Shown here: positions 33,790-44,879 of the stretch, piece after piece | Position numbering within the stretch: the stretch's first letter is position 1 | How the letters are laid out: the number at the start of each line of letters is the position of its first letter | Notes under the pieces: model-generated | What the model was told of the DNA's origin: nothing | Database searches by the model: none | The model's input: the letters and a program-made list of their open reading frames with translations, nothing else | Made by a program: the position numbers and the translations under genes | NCBI GenBank assembly: GCA_022575985.1 | Contig: JAKSXM010000272.1 | Coordinates: forward strand, 2,046,001-2,110,000 | Direction of reading: 5' to 3' | Length of the DNA: 64,000 nucleotides | Source: Anagrus nilaparvatae | Lineage: Eukaryota > Arthropoda > Insecta > Hymenoptera > Mymaridae

Positions 33790-35268
33790 CTAACACACCA
33801 AACCTAAAAGAGTTTTTTGTTACGCAGAAAAGATTGAATGTTTATTTAATTCTTTAGAGAGGAATTATTTTGAGGTTAAGGGTCGTTTTACCTAAATTTT
33901 TTTTTGATAACCGAATTTTTTTTTTTTCTATTAATTACTTAAATATGCCTCAAGAGTATGTAAAAAAAATTTGTTTTTAAATCCTCCCCTCTAAGTATAT
34001 TTTTTTGCCTGTTTTGCCGGCGCCGTCAAACGTGTTTTTGATAAAATTTAACGGTATGGATCTAATATTATCTTACATATCTTCTAACTACTGTTAAATA
34101 GTTGGAAATCATGTCGGAACTGGTCACTGATAGAAATTATGAGCAGATTTTGCTAATATTCGCGATGGTTTATGACGCCAAATTTAGCCGTGCCAAAATG
34201 ATAAAAAATAGCAAATCGGTTCAGCAGCAGGGGTAAAATCAGCTACAAGTTCAGTATGAAAACCAGAAGGATAACTTTATGGCTCAAAAATCACTGATAA
34301 CTTATAAGTATACTTAAATATACAAAAAAAAAATGTTTTGTTAAATTTTTAAGAAAAAAAAATATTTACTCTTATTTAGAAAACTATGTTTTTACACCTT
34401 CTAATTAAGAATTCTCTAAAACTATTTGACCGATTTTTATTTTTTTGGTCTAATTTTATTTGTTGTAAGTTCCTTTACGCAATAAAAAAAAAAAATAATA
34501 ATTTAATGATTAAAAGTACCGAAAAAATTATTCCAAAACTTCAAAGTCGTTTTACTCGAAACAACGTCTTTAAAACCCTGTACTCGATTGCGCGATAACT
34601 TCTGCACCGATTTTCTTTAAATTTACTAAGCAACTTAATAAATGCACTAATTTCGGGATGTCGTCGAGTTTTTTTTTTTTATGTTCTGAAAAAATTTTTA
34701 CAGCTGCTTTTGCCCGAAAATTATAGGCTTTTTTTTTCATTTTAACTTTGCGTAGCCGCCATTTTGTTCGTAATTAATTTTTTTGAATAAACTCGACGAC
34801 ATCCCGAAATTACGGGTTTTCAGTCTTACCAATTTTTTTTTCGTACGTTTTAGATTATCCTAAGTCAAGATATCAAGTACACAGTTTTGAATTTTTTTTT
34901 TTCAGAGACGCAAGTTCACCTCTCTCACGCAAAACTGACATCACAAAAAACAAAAAAAATTTTTTTTTTAATTTTTAATATATTTGTAAACTATAAAAAA
35001 AATTTGATTCAAATATCTCTATCCATTATTTCACAATCCTACCTTGAAAATCAGCTAAAATATCGACATATTTAGGTAAAACGACCCTTAATTCTTCTAA
35101 AAAGATTTATTTTTGATTTAATTCTTTTTGAACAGAATAAAAACAAAAATAATTTTTTTTAAAAGAATTAACCTCAAAATAATTCCTCTCTAAAGAATTA
35201 AATAAACATTCAATCTTTTCTGCATAACAAAAAACTCTTTTAGGTTTGGTGTGAAAATATGCAAAAAT
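33790..35268. repeat. Nested foldback, about 1.5 kb
   Basis: AACACACCAAACCTAAAAGA with GTTTTTTGTTACGCAG at the left pairs with TTTTTTGT and TCTTTTAGGTTTGGTGTG at the right. The arms continue through AGAGAGGAATTATTTTGAGG and AGGGTCGTTTTACCTAAAT. An innermost pair is TTCGGGATGTCGTCGAG (34,652) with CTCGACGACATCCCGAA (34,793). The frames at 34,386-34,598 and 34,887-35,075 are chance frames. Confidence 0.72.
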
Positions 35269-35340
35269 TATTATTTAATATTTTTTGACTGAAAAATGTT
35301 TTTTAATTTTTATGTATAGAATGCAGAATTGACACAAAGA

Positions 35341-36707
35341 AAGGACCCCGCACAAAGCTTATGGGATTCGGGTTTCGGCGAAATTGGTATTTTGTACATT
35401 TCGTCATCCTGAGCAAAAGTCTCAATGGGCACGAAGCTCCAAAATGCTTTCTTCGGCTCCCACAAAGCTCCAAAGCTCCACAGATCCAACTTTATTTACT
35501 ACTGAAAAAGGACATATTTTATTTTTTAATGCATCTTTTGATGAATAAAAGTATATAGTCTTACGTTTTTGAGGTCGCTAAATTTAAATCTGATGTCAGA
35601 AAAATGATATTGACAGTTGACAGCTGTCAACAAGCTGTCAAACGACGGTAAATTATAATCGGGGTTTATGAAACCAGTACACATTTTTTTTTTCTGTCGC
35701 TGAATTCAAATCTGATGTCAGAAAAATGATATTGATAGTTAACGGCTGTCAACTAGCTGTCAAACGGTAATAAAAAATCGGGATTTAAATAATCAGCACA
35801 TATGTATATGCTGTTGATATTGCTGAATTCTATTCTGATATCAGGAAAATAATATTGACAGTGCACTGCTTCCAACTAGCTGTCAAACGATAATAAGTAA
35901 TCGGGATTTCAAAAATCAGTACATATATATATATATATGCTTTTGACATCGCTGAATTCAAATCGGATGCCAAAAAACTAATTATGACAGTTGACAGTTG
36001 TCAACTTGTTTTCAACATAAAAGTAATTAACAATTGGTATTTATAAAATCAACAATAATATATGGATTTTTATGGTTTGCTGAATTTAAATCTGATGTCA
36101 AAAAATTAATGTTGACAGTTGACAGTTGCCAACATATTTTCAAACAGTAATAGCTGTCAACTGTAAATATCATTTTTCTGACATTAGATTTGAATTCAGC
36201 GACAGCAAAAAAATATATATGTGTGCTGGTTTCATAAATCCCGATTATAAATTACCGTTTGACAGCTAGTTGACAGCTGTCAACTGTCAATAACATTTTT
36301 CTGACATCAAATTTGAATTCAGCGACAGCAAAAAAATATATATGTGTAATGGTTTCATAAACCCCGATTATAAATTACCGTTTGACAACTTGTTGACAGC
36401 TGTCAACTGTCAATATCATTTTTCTGACATCAGATTTGAATTTAGCAACCTCAAAAAAGTAAGACTATATACTTTTATTTATCAAAAGATGCATTAAAAA
36501 ATAAAATATGCCTTTTTTCAGTAGTAAATAAAGTTGGATCTGTGGAGCTTTAGAGCTTTGTGGGAGCCGAAGAAAGCATATTGGAGCTTCGTGCCTATTG
36601 AGACTTTTGCTCAGGATGACGAAATGTACAAAATACAAAAAATTCAGCCAATTCCGCCGAAACCAGAATCCCATAAGGTTTGTGCGGGGTCCTTTCCCGT
36701 TTGTTTT
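35341..36707. mobile_element. Foldback element with GGACCCCGCACAAA ends, 1.37 kb
   Basis: The left end AGGACCCCGCACAAAGCTTA pairs with the right end TAAGGTTTGTGCGGGGTCCT. Arms contain TTTTGTACATTTCGTCATCC and GTCTCAATGGGCACGAAGCT. The middle (35,585-36,430) is a tandem repeat of about 115 bp carrying TTGACAGCTGTCAA palindromes; about five units run one way and three the other. Frames at 35,361-35,558 and 36,465-36,725 are readings of the arms. The ends match those of the larger element near 50,815-54,540. Confidence 0.72.
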
Positions 36708-36962
36708 AAAGTGCAAAAAATGTAGAAAGTGAAAATTTCGATAAATGAATAGATTGAGCTCGTGTAAATAGGCTTATTAAAAATAAAAAATTTGACAAAT
36801 CCGCAGTGAGGCCGAAACCCGGCTTATTTTAAAGCCGTTCAAAATAGGTTTCAAGCCGATAGCTCAAAAACTCAGTCCAATAGCGATTTTTGTCCATTTT
36901 GCCATACTGTGGGCCATTTAGGGAAATTGGAAAATTTTTTAAGGCCAAATAATTAAAATTTT

Positions 36963-37640
36963 CATTTAGTCGAAGCGCCACCAATGTATTTCGTAACCCA
37001 CTTTTTTTTTTGTAGGATAAAAATAGGTGTATTATATGTTTTTCGACCTGCTAAATCCAAATCCGGGGTCTATTTTGACCTAAAAGTGGCAGATTAATTG
37101 TTATTAACAAATTATTACAAAATTAGCCCAAAATTAAGCAAAATCGAGTTGTAAATGTTAACAAGCTTCAAAAATTTGTGAGTTAAGCAAAACTTTCTAA
37201 TATAATTTAACTTACAGTACATAAATTTTTAATATTTAATACTTTAGATGAATTATTTAAACAATTTTTAATTGTTTAAACAATTTGTAAATGTTAATAA
37301 TTTCTTTTCTGGATCAAAACTGAGTGCGACACTAAGTTACATATATTTTTTTATACCCTGGATACGAATTTAAAGCTAAATTTCGATAAAAATTATGCAG
37401 GCAATTGTTTAAATAATTTTAAATTGTTTAAACAATTTGTAAATGTTAATAATTACTTTTTTGGATCAAAAGTGAGTGCGACACTAAGTTACATATATTT
37501 TTGCATGCCCTGAATACGAATTTAAAGCTCAATTACAATAAAAATTATACAGGTAATTGATGAAACAATTTTTAATTGTTTAAATAATTTGTAATTGTTA
37601 ATAATTACTTTTTTGGATTAAAACTGAATGCGACACTAAC
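36963..37640. repeat. Tandem repeat, about 165 bp unit, upstream of a Helitron remnant
   Basis: From 37,255 three copies contain AATTGTTTAAACAATTTGTA, AATGTTAATAATT(T/A)CTTTT, GAGTGCGACACTAAGTTACA and CGAATTTAAAGCT. Copies start near 37,255, 37,405 and 37,565, and the last is truncated. 36,963-37,250 is AT-rich without signal. Confidence 0.7.
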
Positions 37641-37774
37641 ATACACGTAATTTTTAGAAAATATATTTATTAGAAAATCAAAAAGCAAAAAAATTACAAT
37701 CAGATTAAAAAAATTTGAAATTTTTGATAATTGACGAAATGTCTGATAGGTTTACGCACTTTATACCAAATAGA

Positions 37775-38605
37775 ATCACGGTGTAGAGAAATTTTCGCCA
37801 ATGAAATTAATGAACCATTCGGTTGATTAATAATCTACTTATTCGGTGATTATAATCAATTAACACCTGTAGGAGATACAGCAATAAGAAAATTATGAAG
37901 CATTACATAACAGACGGAAAATCATAATACCAAAAAATGAATTAGATTTATTTGAAAATGCAATACACTTATACCCGAAATGCGCAGAAGTAGATGCACA
38001 TAACGAAAAATATTTAAAAAACACAGGAAACCCAGTAGCTCACATTGTAGGAACAAATGTACCCAATATAGCCATTCGTTGTTCGGATGAAAAAGCTTCA
38101 GGATTACAAAATATCCTATATTTATCTAAAAATTGTCGTGTTATGTTAAGGGCAAACTTATGGACTGCTGGAGGTTTAATCAATGGTACTTTAGGTTATG
38201 TCAGAGAAATAATTTATTCTGACAATGATTCACCGCCGCAATTACCAGAAGCAATTATGGTAGAATTTGACAATTACCGAGGACCATATTTATATAAAAA
38301 TTTGTTTCAGAATAATTCTACTAACACGTATATGGACGCATAACAAAATACAATGCAGCAGAACACAAATTCCACTAATGTTATCTTATTCGATAACAAT
38401 ACATAAGTCCCAGGGACAAACTATTGATAAAATGTTTCTTCATATAGGAGATAGCGAAAAACAATTAGGCATAACTTACGTAGGATTAAGTAGAGTTAAA
38501 TCAATTAACGATTTAATTTTAATAAAAGATTATAATAAATATAGATACGACTCTATTCGACTATGCGCTTCTTTTAAGGATAAACAAAAGTTTTTACACA
38601 AGTAA
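37775..38605 (+). pseudogene. Second Helitron PIF1 helicase remnant
   Basis: Plus-strand frames give the C-terminal half of the same helicase family as at 22,263-24,263: SRCREIFANEINEPFG, then YLFGDYNQLTPVGDTAI near 37,835-37,890, an internal deletion, LYPKCAEVDAHNEKYLKNTG, MLRANLWTAGGLINGTLGY near 38,143, LTI-type motif as SITIHKSQGQTIDK near 38,390, and ITYVGLSRVKSINDLILI near 38,470. A TGA interrupts EPFG-LIIY and a frameshift occurs near 38,300-38,340. The stop TAA lies at 38,603. Walker A and the Rep nuclease are missing. It is clearly a separate, older copy than the first. Confidence 0.85.
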
Positions 38606-39077
38606 AAAAACGATATTCATTAAAATATCAACACACAATGTATAAAAAAAAATATATTTCATACATGAAATAATTCAATAAAATGTTTTTTTTTATTAAA
38701 TTTATACGCATTTATTTATTTATATCATTAGTTATTACAAAAAAAATTATAATTATTTCTACACTAAATCTTATAAATACGAAGTGAAATAATAAAAAAT
38801 AATAAATAATAAATAAATAAAAATAAATTATGATTAATAATAAAAGTATTACTTATTTTTTAAACAATTTTTTCATAAGAAATCATAATTTTATGATTTA
38901 TAAGAAATAATTAGATAAGTTTAGAGATTTTTGGTGGCTTCGCTCAGTCTCATACATATTCGAGGTGATCTAGTATACATAGGATATATATAGGATAATA
39001 GTTTTAAGATTATTTTTAAGATTTTCAACTGTATACTTTTTACTTAAATGAATTAATTATAACATTTCATTTTTTAG
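38606..39077. other. Helitron 3' flank, AT-rich
   Basis: AT-rich, with GGTGGCTTCGCTCAGTCTCA at 38,934-38,953, a relative of the GCTTCGCACAGTCT strings near other Helitron remains. This may be the 3' end of the plus-strand Helitron. Otherwise no feature is seen. Confidence 0.4.
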
Positions 39078-39212
39078 AGGAAATTCAAGAAAGTCATCCA
39101 TTATTAGAGTTTCCAATTTCACATGATACAGAATGTTCTAGAGTTTCGAGTAAAAGTTATGTATTTACATTAGCCTCCGATAGTTATTTGATTACTTTTA
39201 AAACAGAAGCTG
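39078..39212 (+). CDS. Candidate internal exon, unknown gene
   Basis: A 135 nt open segment is bounded by ATTTCATTTTTTAG at its left and G-GTAAGTAA at its right, a good acceptor and an excellent donor. It starts with two bases of a codon and ends with one, so its length keeps frame. The peptide includes EIQESHPLLEFPISHDTE, then CSRVSSKSYVFTLASDSYL and ITFKTEAG. The alternating hydrophobic pattern suggests beta strands, and a PH-like fold could be considered, but I recognise no family. It lies just past the Helitron remnant's possible 3' end, so it might be a host-gene exon or captured sequence. No neighbouring exon is found with confidence. Confidence 0.45.
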
Positions 39213-39809
39213 GTAAGTAAATTATAACACTTATAAGAATTAACATATAACAATTATAAAACATAACGTTCGATGTTATAATAAAAATAATTAGATTTAA
39301 TTTTGGACTAAAAATTGCATATATACAATAAGTTTAAAGTTAAGCATTTTCCGCTTTAGGTTGCAACAAGGGCAATTAACAAGAAGCGAATTTATAGTTC
39401 TGGCACCAATTATTCTACTTATGTATGTACTTTTGGGTACATACAGAATCTCTCAGTATACTGATCACTATAGTGATTCTTGCGGAGGGCACAAAAAATG
39501 ATCGTTATACTTAAGGCCTACACTGAGAAAAAGAAAGATGAAATATTTCTATATTAAATAGTAGTTATGCAAATCCTTTTACCTGTGGTAGTAAATCCAC
39601 TACCTGTGGATTTACCCTTAAAATTAGAATATACTTAAAATAAATATTACTACAAGTATATTAAAAATTAAAGGTATAATTTTTACTATTAAAACAAGGA
39701 AACATTACAATATGTTTTTAAAGTATTTTACTAAGTTGTTTAAAAAATTTAGTAACTCGTACAGTAATTGTTAGTACGATTCTTATAATATATCGTGGGA
39801 CACACGCTG

Positions 39810-41014
39810 CACAGTGGGCTAGAAAAAGTCAAAAAGGAACAAAAATCGGCTTCAGCGTAATTTTGACTGAAAATAAAATTTAAAAAATGGAATTTATAGG
39901 TTGTCATATATATTAAACGATAGGATACCGCTTTTTTTGAAAAAAAAATATTGGAAAATTTTTTTATGCGTGGGAAATCAGCAAAAATTTTTTTAAATTT
40001 GGCACTAAAAATGGGATAAAATGTCAAATTTATAAAAAAAAGTTTTTTGATGATACATATACATAAAAATATGCTGAAAAAACCATAATTAACCTAAAAA
40101 TTTTATCTCAGCTGTGTGTGTGTCTACGATTGTAAGTGTGTTAGTGGAATATTCGAAAAAACTTAAAAATTAAAAAAAAATCGGAGTTTTATTAATTTTT
40201 ACTTTTTACATCTGTGTATTTTTATGTCTGTATGTGAGCGTGTGTAAAACAAAAAATAACCACTTTATAATTCAATATCATTATGATTAATTTAAAAAAA
40301 ACCAACTGAAAATACGAAAATGCGATTTAACTCACAAACACATACACACGTACACATACAACCATACTCCCATAGACAAAACTGCACACATTGTATATCA
40401 ATACAAACATACATTCAAGTTTTGTCACCTATAAACAAGTTAACCATTTCTTTATTTAATATCTTTATGATTAAATTTTAAATAATCTACTAAAAATGCG
40501 AAAATTCAATTTTACATTTGCTCACATACAGACACAAAAATACACAGATGTAGGATAAGACCAAGGTAGATGCAAAAAACCCATATATACTTTATTTGTG
40601 CGTTTTAGGAAGTAAAAAACACTAAAAATTAATAAACTCTGATTTTTTTTTAATTTTTAAGTTTTTCCGAATATTCCACTAACACACTTACAATAGTAGA
40701 CACACACACAGCTGAGATAAAATTTTTAGGTTAATTATGGTTTTTTCAGCATATTTTTATGTATATGTATCATCAAAAAACTTTTTTTTTATAAATTTGA
40801 CTTTTTATCCCATTTTTAGTGCCAAATTTAAAAAAATTTTTGCTGATTTCCCACGCCTAAAAAAATTTTCCAATATTTTTTTTTCAAAAAAAGCGGTATC
40901 CTATCGTTTAATATATATGACAACCTATAAATTCCATTTTTTAAATTTTATTTTCAGTCAAAATTACGCTGAAGCCGAATTTTGTTCCCTTTTGAATTTT
41001 TCTAGCCCACTGTG
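39810..41014. mobile_element. Palindromic element with CACAGTGGGCTAG ends, 1.2 kb
   Basis: CACAGTGGGCTAGAAAAAGT at the left pairs with the right end TTTTTCTAGCCCACTGTG. A 5 bp duplication, CGCTG, flanks it at 39,805-39,809 and 41,015-41,019. Arms are nearly identical out to about 40,140/40,660. The centre holds CACACGTACACATACA-type repeats. The frames 39,749-40,027 and 40,737-41,063 encode the same chance peptide in mirrored arms. Confidence 0.78.
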
Positions 41015-41196
41015 CGCTGCTGTTAATCGAGTTATTGTTTTGAGAAAAATTATATTTTTATAATTATAATTTTTGTAAATAATTTAATTAATAAAAAAAA
41101 GAATTCAAATTTTATATTCACCTATATTTTTTTACTAATTTCTTTTTTTAAACAAAATTTGTAAAATATTAAAATTAATTAAAAAAATGATATTAA

Positions 41197-41646
41197 GGTA
41201 GGATTTCTTTGCTTTCGGACCTCTTTCTTTCTCTCGCGAGTTTCGTGTAAGAAATTCCAAAATGTTTTTGTTTATATTTCTGTAAATAAACTTCTTTGAA
41301 ATTTTTTCTATGAGTTTTTATAATAATAAATTATATTTTAACCAAGTATTATCAAAATCTGTTTTGTAAATTTTTCACAATACGTACTTATTTATATTAC
41401 ATACTGATTCACCGTAAGATATTTTAAAAGCTTCAAATAAAAAAAAATTTACAAAACAGATTTTGATAATGTTTGGTTAAAATATAATTTATTATTATAA
41501 AAATTCATAGAAAAAATTTCAGAGCTTCCAGAAGTTTATTTACAGAAATATAAACAAAAACATTTTGGAATTTCTTAAACGAAACTCGCGAGAGGAAGAA
41601 AGAGATCCGAAAAATAATATCTCTTTCACTCCACGCTTATACTACC
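41197..41646. mobile_element. TTAA-flanked foldback element 3, 450 bp
   Basis: TTAA-GGTAGGATTTCTTTG at the left and CGCTTATACTACC-TTAA at the right, with long arms (CTCTCGCGAGTTTCGT against ACGAAACTCGCGAGAG, and ATTATCAAAATCTGTTTTGT with its complement). Flanking TTAA is at 41,193-41,196 and 41,647-41,650. No coding capacity. Confidence 0.68.
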
Positions 41647-41689
41647 TTAAATTATTTAAATTGAATCTGTTTTTTTTTGAAAGATGATA

Positions 41690-41805
41690 ATTTGACAAGT
41701 AGAATTTTGCGACGACCAAAAATTTCACACAAATTCGCCTAGTTGAATTTTGCGGTGACCAAAACTTTTGCACAAATTCGCCTAGTTGAATTTTGCGACG
41801 AAAGA
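41690..41805. repeat. Short tandem repeat, about 50 bp unit
   Basis: Three partial copies of TAGTTGAATTTTGCG(A/G)(C/T)GACC with CACAAATTCGCC. Confidence 0.6.
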
Positions 41806-42702
41806 TTTTTCATAAACGATCCGCCATGATGATAATAAAAATTTTCAAAAATTTTCTTTTGAGTTTTGGCGAGGTGCGTGGACTATATATCTTCTTTTTT
41901 TTTTTTTAATAAGTATGTTTTTGTGCTGTACTTTAAAAACAAAAATATGATGCCTTTGCCACGTGATTAATTTCACTTTTTTTTTTTTTTAAACACAAAA
42001 AATACAGTATTTCTTGACAGACGAACGATTCGAAAATCATGCGTGTAAGTTGTAAAAAAATAACCGCCGTTTTTTCTTCATAAACTTATAAACTGATATT
42101 AGTTTTATCACAAAGCACTCCAATTATGAAGGCGGCTTCATTGGACCAAATATTGAGGAGCTGGTTATTAATTAATTATAATAATGGCGACACACACAAT
42201 TTATATTTTTAATAGATACGGAACAGAATCTTTTACTTTAAAATTTTGATATAATTGTTATAAGCAGATGTCGCTCTAGGAATATCACTCACACAAGTCA
42301 TAAAATTGACTTTCCTTTACTATATAAGAAACAAAATTTTATTATATGATATACGAAGCGCGCGTGCGTATATATAATATAGCGAAACAATAATAAGCGA
42401 ATACACAGGGATACAAATTAAAAACTATATATACATCTGCGGTCTCGAAACTTCAGTCGATAAAAACAGCATTTAAAAAATTAAATTAAAACATAACTGA
42501 CTCAAATGTTTAAAAAACTTTATATTTTATTTTCTATAAAAAAAATAATAAGTCATTAAACTAAAGTTATATTTCATTAAAATAATTTTAATAATATATA
42601 TCATTAAATTGATAAAATATTTCATTGCTACATTTCAATGAAATCTGTTTATCAAGTTAATGATATATATACCATTGAATCAATAAAACGTTTTCCTCAG
42701 TG

Positions 42703-43412
42703 TACTATTCGAATGTTGTAAAATTGAGATACAGATATAATTTCCTTATACATTAGTTACACTTCTCGCATAGTGAAAATTATTACTCAAATAAGTAATG
42801 TACGCTCTTTTTATATGATTAACTCCATGAATGAACATTCAAAAAATATTTTCACTATTTCTTCTGTAGTAACTCAGCAAGTGAATACGCTCTAAAATGT
42901 TTTTTAAATATTATCGAAAAAAGTTAATAAATTTTTTTAAACATACTTTCTGTCATCTTAGTTAAAATTTGAGCTTCATTACAACTTGGAAAAGTTTCTT
43001 TTATTAAATTTAACCGTTTATTTATTTGGTTTGAATTTGATTTAATAACCGGTGGCGCTAAACATATTTTTGTATCATAATTAATTTTTAAACTTAATAA
43101 ATTAAATAAATAATCGTTATTTCAAATAATACTATTTTATTTAGTTACTTACCGCCCCTTAAAATCTTTCATTTCCAGGTTCACGTAGCCGGTAACGAGC
43201 TAATTACGGTAAGTTCAAGGTGCTGCTCGTTGCCCCAAAAATTAATTTAATATTTTTATTTTTAATCATTTTTCAATTTATAATTATTGACTTTTTATAT
43301 GACCCCGGCCATATTTTTGGCTAAGAAAAAAACAAACGTTGAACAATTATAATATTAAGAATAATAGAATGTTATTGTAAATGTTATTTTAAAAAATAAT
43401 AAAATCTATTTT
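42703..43412. other. Spacer with a GC-richer island
   Basis: Mostly AT-rich. The island 43,150-43,245 stands out. On the plus strand a 30 nt segment (43,179-43,208) is bounded by CATTTCCAG and GTAAGTTC, which would be a microexon. On the minus strand the same island ends in GGGGCG-GTAAGTAAC. Neither reading can be confirmed. Confidence 0.35.
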
Positions 43413-43452
43413 CTTCAACGTTTCGGTTGCATTTAGCAACCCTTATCAGGAA
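43413..43452 (-). ncRNA. Hammerhead-ribozyme-like motif, minus strand
   Basis: On the minus strand: CCTGATAAG, the perfect stem GGTTGC-TAAAT-GCAACC, then GAAACGTTGAAG. Only one base differs from the CUGAUGA core (CUGAUAA). Stem II and GAAAC are placed as in a type I hammerhead. Stem III and the cleavage site are not obvious. Such motifs are known from Penelope-like retroelements, and Penelope-type coding remains lie 0.9 kb away, although on the other strand. Confidence 0.5.
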
Positions 43453-43641
43453 CTACAAAAAAATTTTTTCTATAAATATAAATATAAACATAAGTCTTCA
43501 TTGATTCAAAAAACATTTTGTTAAGGTGTCCAAGTTACTGTCCAAGTTAAGTGCGGTGCCAGGCATCTAAGCGCACGCTCGTATAAAAGTGTAAAGAAAA
43601 ACTAGTGTAAAGTATGTGAAGTGTTTTTTATATACTTTATT

Positions 43642-43682
43642 CCCTGATGAACTAAACTAATAAGTTTCGAAACGCGTCGAAT
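43642..43682 (+). ncRNA. Hammerhead-ribozyme-like motif, plus strand
   Basis: CCCTGATGA, a weaker stem (AAACT-AATA-AGTTT), then CGAAACGCGTCGAA. The CUGAUGA core and GAAAC are both intact, but stem II does not abut the core cleanly. It lies 0.7 kb upstream of and in the same orientation as the Penelope-like remnant, the order expected for a repeat-borne ribozyme 5' of the coding region. Confidence 0.42.
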
Positions 43683-44349
43683 GAGACTTTTTTAACGAAG
43701 TTACTGACGGATATAAAAAGGTAAAATTATATTATTAGTATTCACTTATGAAAACTCACCAAAATAACTTATTCCTTAAAACATAACCTATGATACTAAG
43801 TAAGTTTAATATATAAATATTTAAACTTATTGTCATAAACTTTATGAAATAAATTGAATTTTTAATTTTACTATCTTCTTATGTAGAATCTTAACTTCAA
43901 TTACTTTTAACCTAATTATAAAATCAAAAAAATAATATAGTTAAAATTGTCATATTTTTTTTGTTTACTAGCGAACAACACAAACTAATACTTCATCTAT
44001 AATTCCATTCAAAGCTGTTTATATGTTTTTAATGTGGAAAAATTACAAATTGAAAAACATTTACTTAAAATTAACTACTTCGAAACTAATTCGTTAAATA
44101 AACTTAACAGCTGTAATGCAATGAATAATTTCTTTATAGATAATTTTAACAATCCAGTTTTTCTTTACAAAATATACGTTATGGTATTTTGTTGGTAGAC
44201 AAAGATAAGTAGAATATTAAATAGTAGAATATTAAATACTTTTAATGGTTTTAATAAATATTTACAATTTACCATAAAAAAAGAAAATATTGATTATTGA
44301 CAAAGAAAATAGTTTTTTGTATTTATTACTGATAAGAAATGACAAAGAA

Positions 44350-44670
44350 AAAGTAATAACAGATTGGTTTAGAAAGAAAACTGTTTTAGGAAGGTATATA
44401 AATTTTTTATCACATCATCCAATTTCTCAAAAAAGTGCATTGGTGACTGTTTAGTGGATAAAAGTATGCTATTAGCTCATAAAAAATTCCATCAAAAAAA
44501 TTTAGGTTTAATCAAACAATTGCTATTAGAAAATAATCATCCAGAATATTAATAAGAGAAAAAAATTAATTTTAAATGAAAACAATAATAGTATTGAATT
44601 AGAAAATAGTAGTCATAATGATGTGAAAAAAGCCATATTTTATTCTTCCTTTTTACAAAAATGTTAGTTA
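44350..44670 (+). pseudogene. Penelope-like element reverse transcriptase fragment
   Basis: Plus-strand frames give ITDWFRKKTVLGRYINFLSH and HPISQKSAL, then after a frameshift LVDKSMLLAHKKFHQKNLGL and IKQLLLENNHPEY, and finally a lysine- and asparagine-rich stretch near 44,560-44,670. DW-KKT-GRY-NFLSHHP followed by LVDR-LLLSHPKFH-KNL is the characteristic segment between the reverse transcriptase thumb and the GIY-YIG endonuclease of Penelope-like elements. Catalytic palm and endonuclease are missing, and a TAG follows SALVTV. Two hammerhead-like motifs nearby support the call. Confidence 0.72.
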
Positions 44671-44879
44671 TAAATTAAATAATATGTCCCGGGTTCTAAT
44701 CCCGCTGCCGCCAATAATAATTTTAAGTTTTTTTTTCTGAAAAGATTAAACTCTTAAAATTTTTTCCATCACGCTCAGGATGCGTTTTTCAACATAATTC
44801 ATAAAAAAAATTCATTATGAGGTTGTTACTTCTATTGCATCAAGTTCGTGTTGGGATTTTCCACCATGTTTTTTATATT

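Larger units (their letters stand above)
33612..36910. mobile_element. Foldback element with CACAGTGTGGCAAAATGG ends, 3.3 kb
   Basis: CACAGTGTGGCAAAATGGAC followed by AAAAATCGC at the left pairs with GCGATTTTTGTCCATTTTGC followed by CATACTGTG at the right. The pairing extends about 150 bp to AAATCCGCAGTGAG. A possible GCCA duplication flanks it. Inside are two further foldbacks (33,790-35,268 and 35,341-36,707). The overall structure is three nested or adjacent palindromes without coding capacity. Confidence 0.7.
33440..36962 (-). repeat. Satellite unit split by a foldback
   Basis: 33,440-33,611 and 36,911-36,962 carry satellite-type sequence in the array A orientation (TACCGCCATATTGGAAAATC at 33,487, GTCCCGCCA at 33,606, and GGAAATTGGAAAATTTTTTA at 36,921). 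The large element 33,612-36,910 lies between GTCCCGCCA and GGCCATTT, so it inserted into a unit. Confidence 0.55.
39521..42702. mobile_element. Composite CACTGAG element with TA flanks, 3.2 kb
   Basis: The left end reads TA-CACTGAGAAAAAGAAAG and the right end ACGTTTTCCTCAGTG-TA. The right part (41,080-42,702) is the reverse complement of 54,734-55,310, including TTCATTGAAATGTAGCAATG and the CGCGCGCTTCGTATATCAT block. Two younger elements have inserted: 39,810-41,014 and 41,197-41,646. No transposase is seen. Confidence 0.6.

Noticed and set aside
35361..36725. Open frames with GFRRNW and FLRLPQSSKAPQIQLYLLLK peptides
   Set aside because: The same peptide appears from both arms of a foldback. 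It is a reading of terminal repeat DNA.
40737..41063. 108-codon open frame, mirrored at 39,749
   Set aside because: It comes from the CACAGTGGG palindrome; AT-rich, Phe/Lys-rich and without motifs.
43179..43208. 30 nt microexon on the plus strand
   Set aside because: Splice sites look good, but the opposite strand of the same island also ends in a donor-like site and no partner exons are visible. Too uncertain to call.
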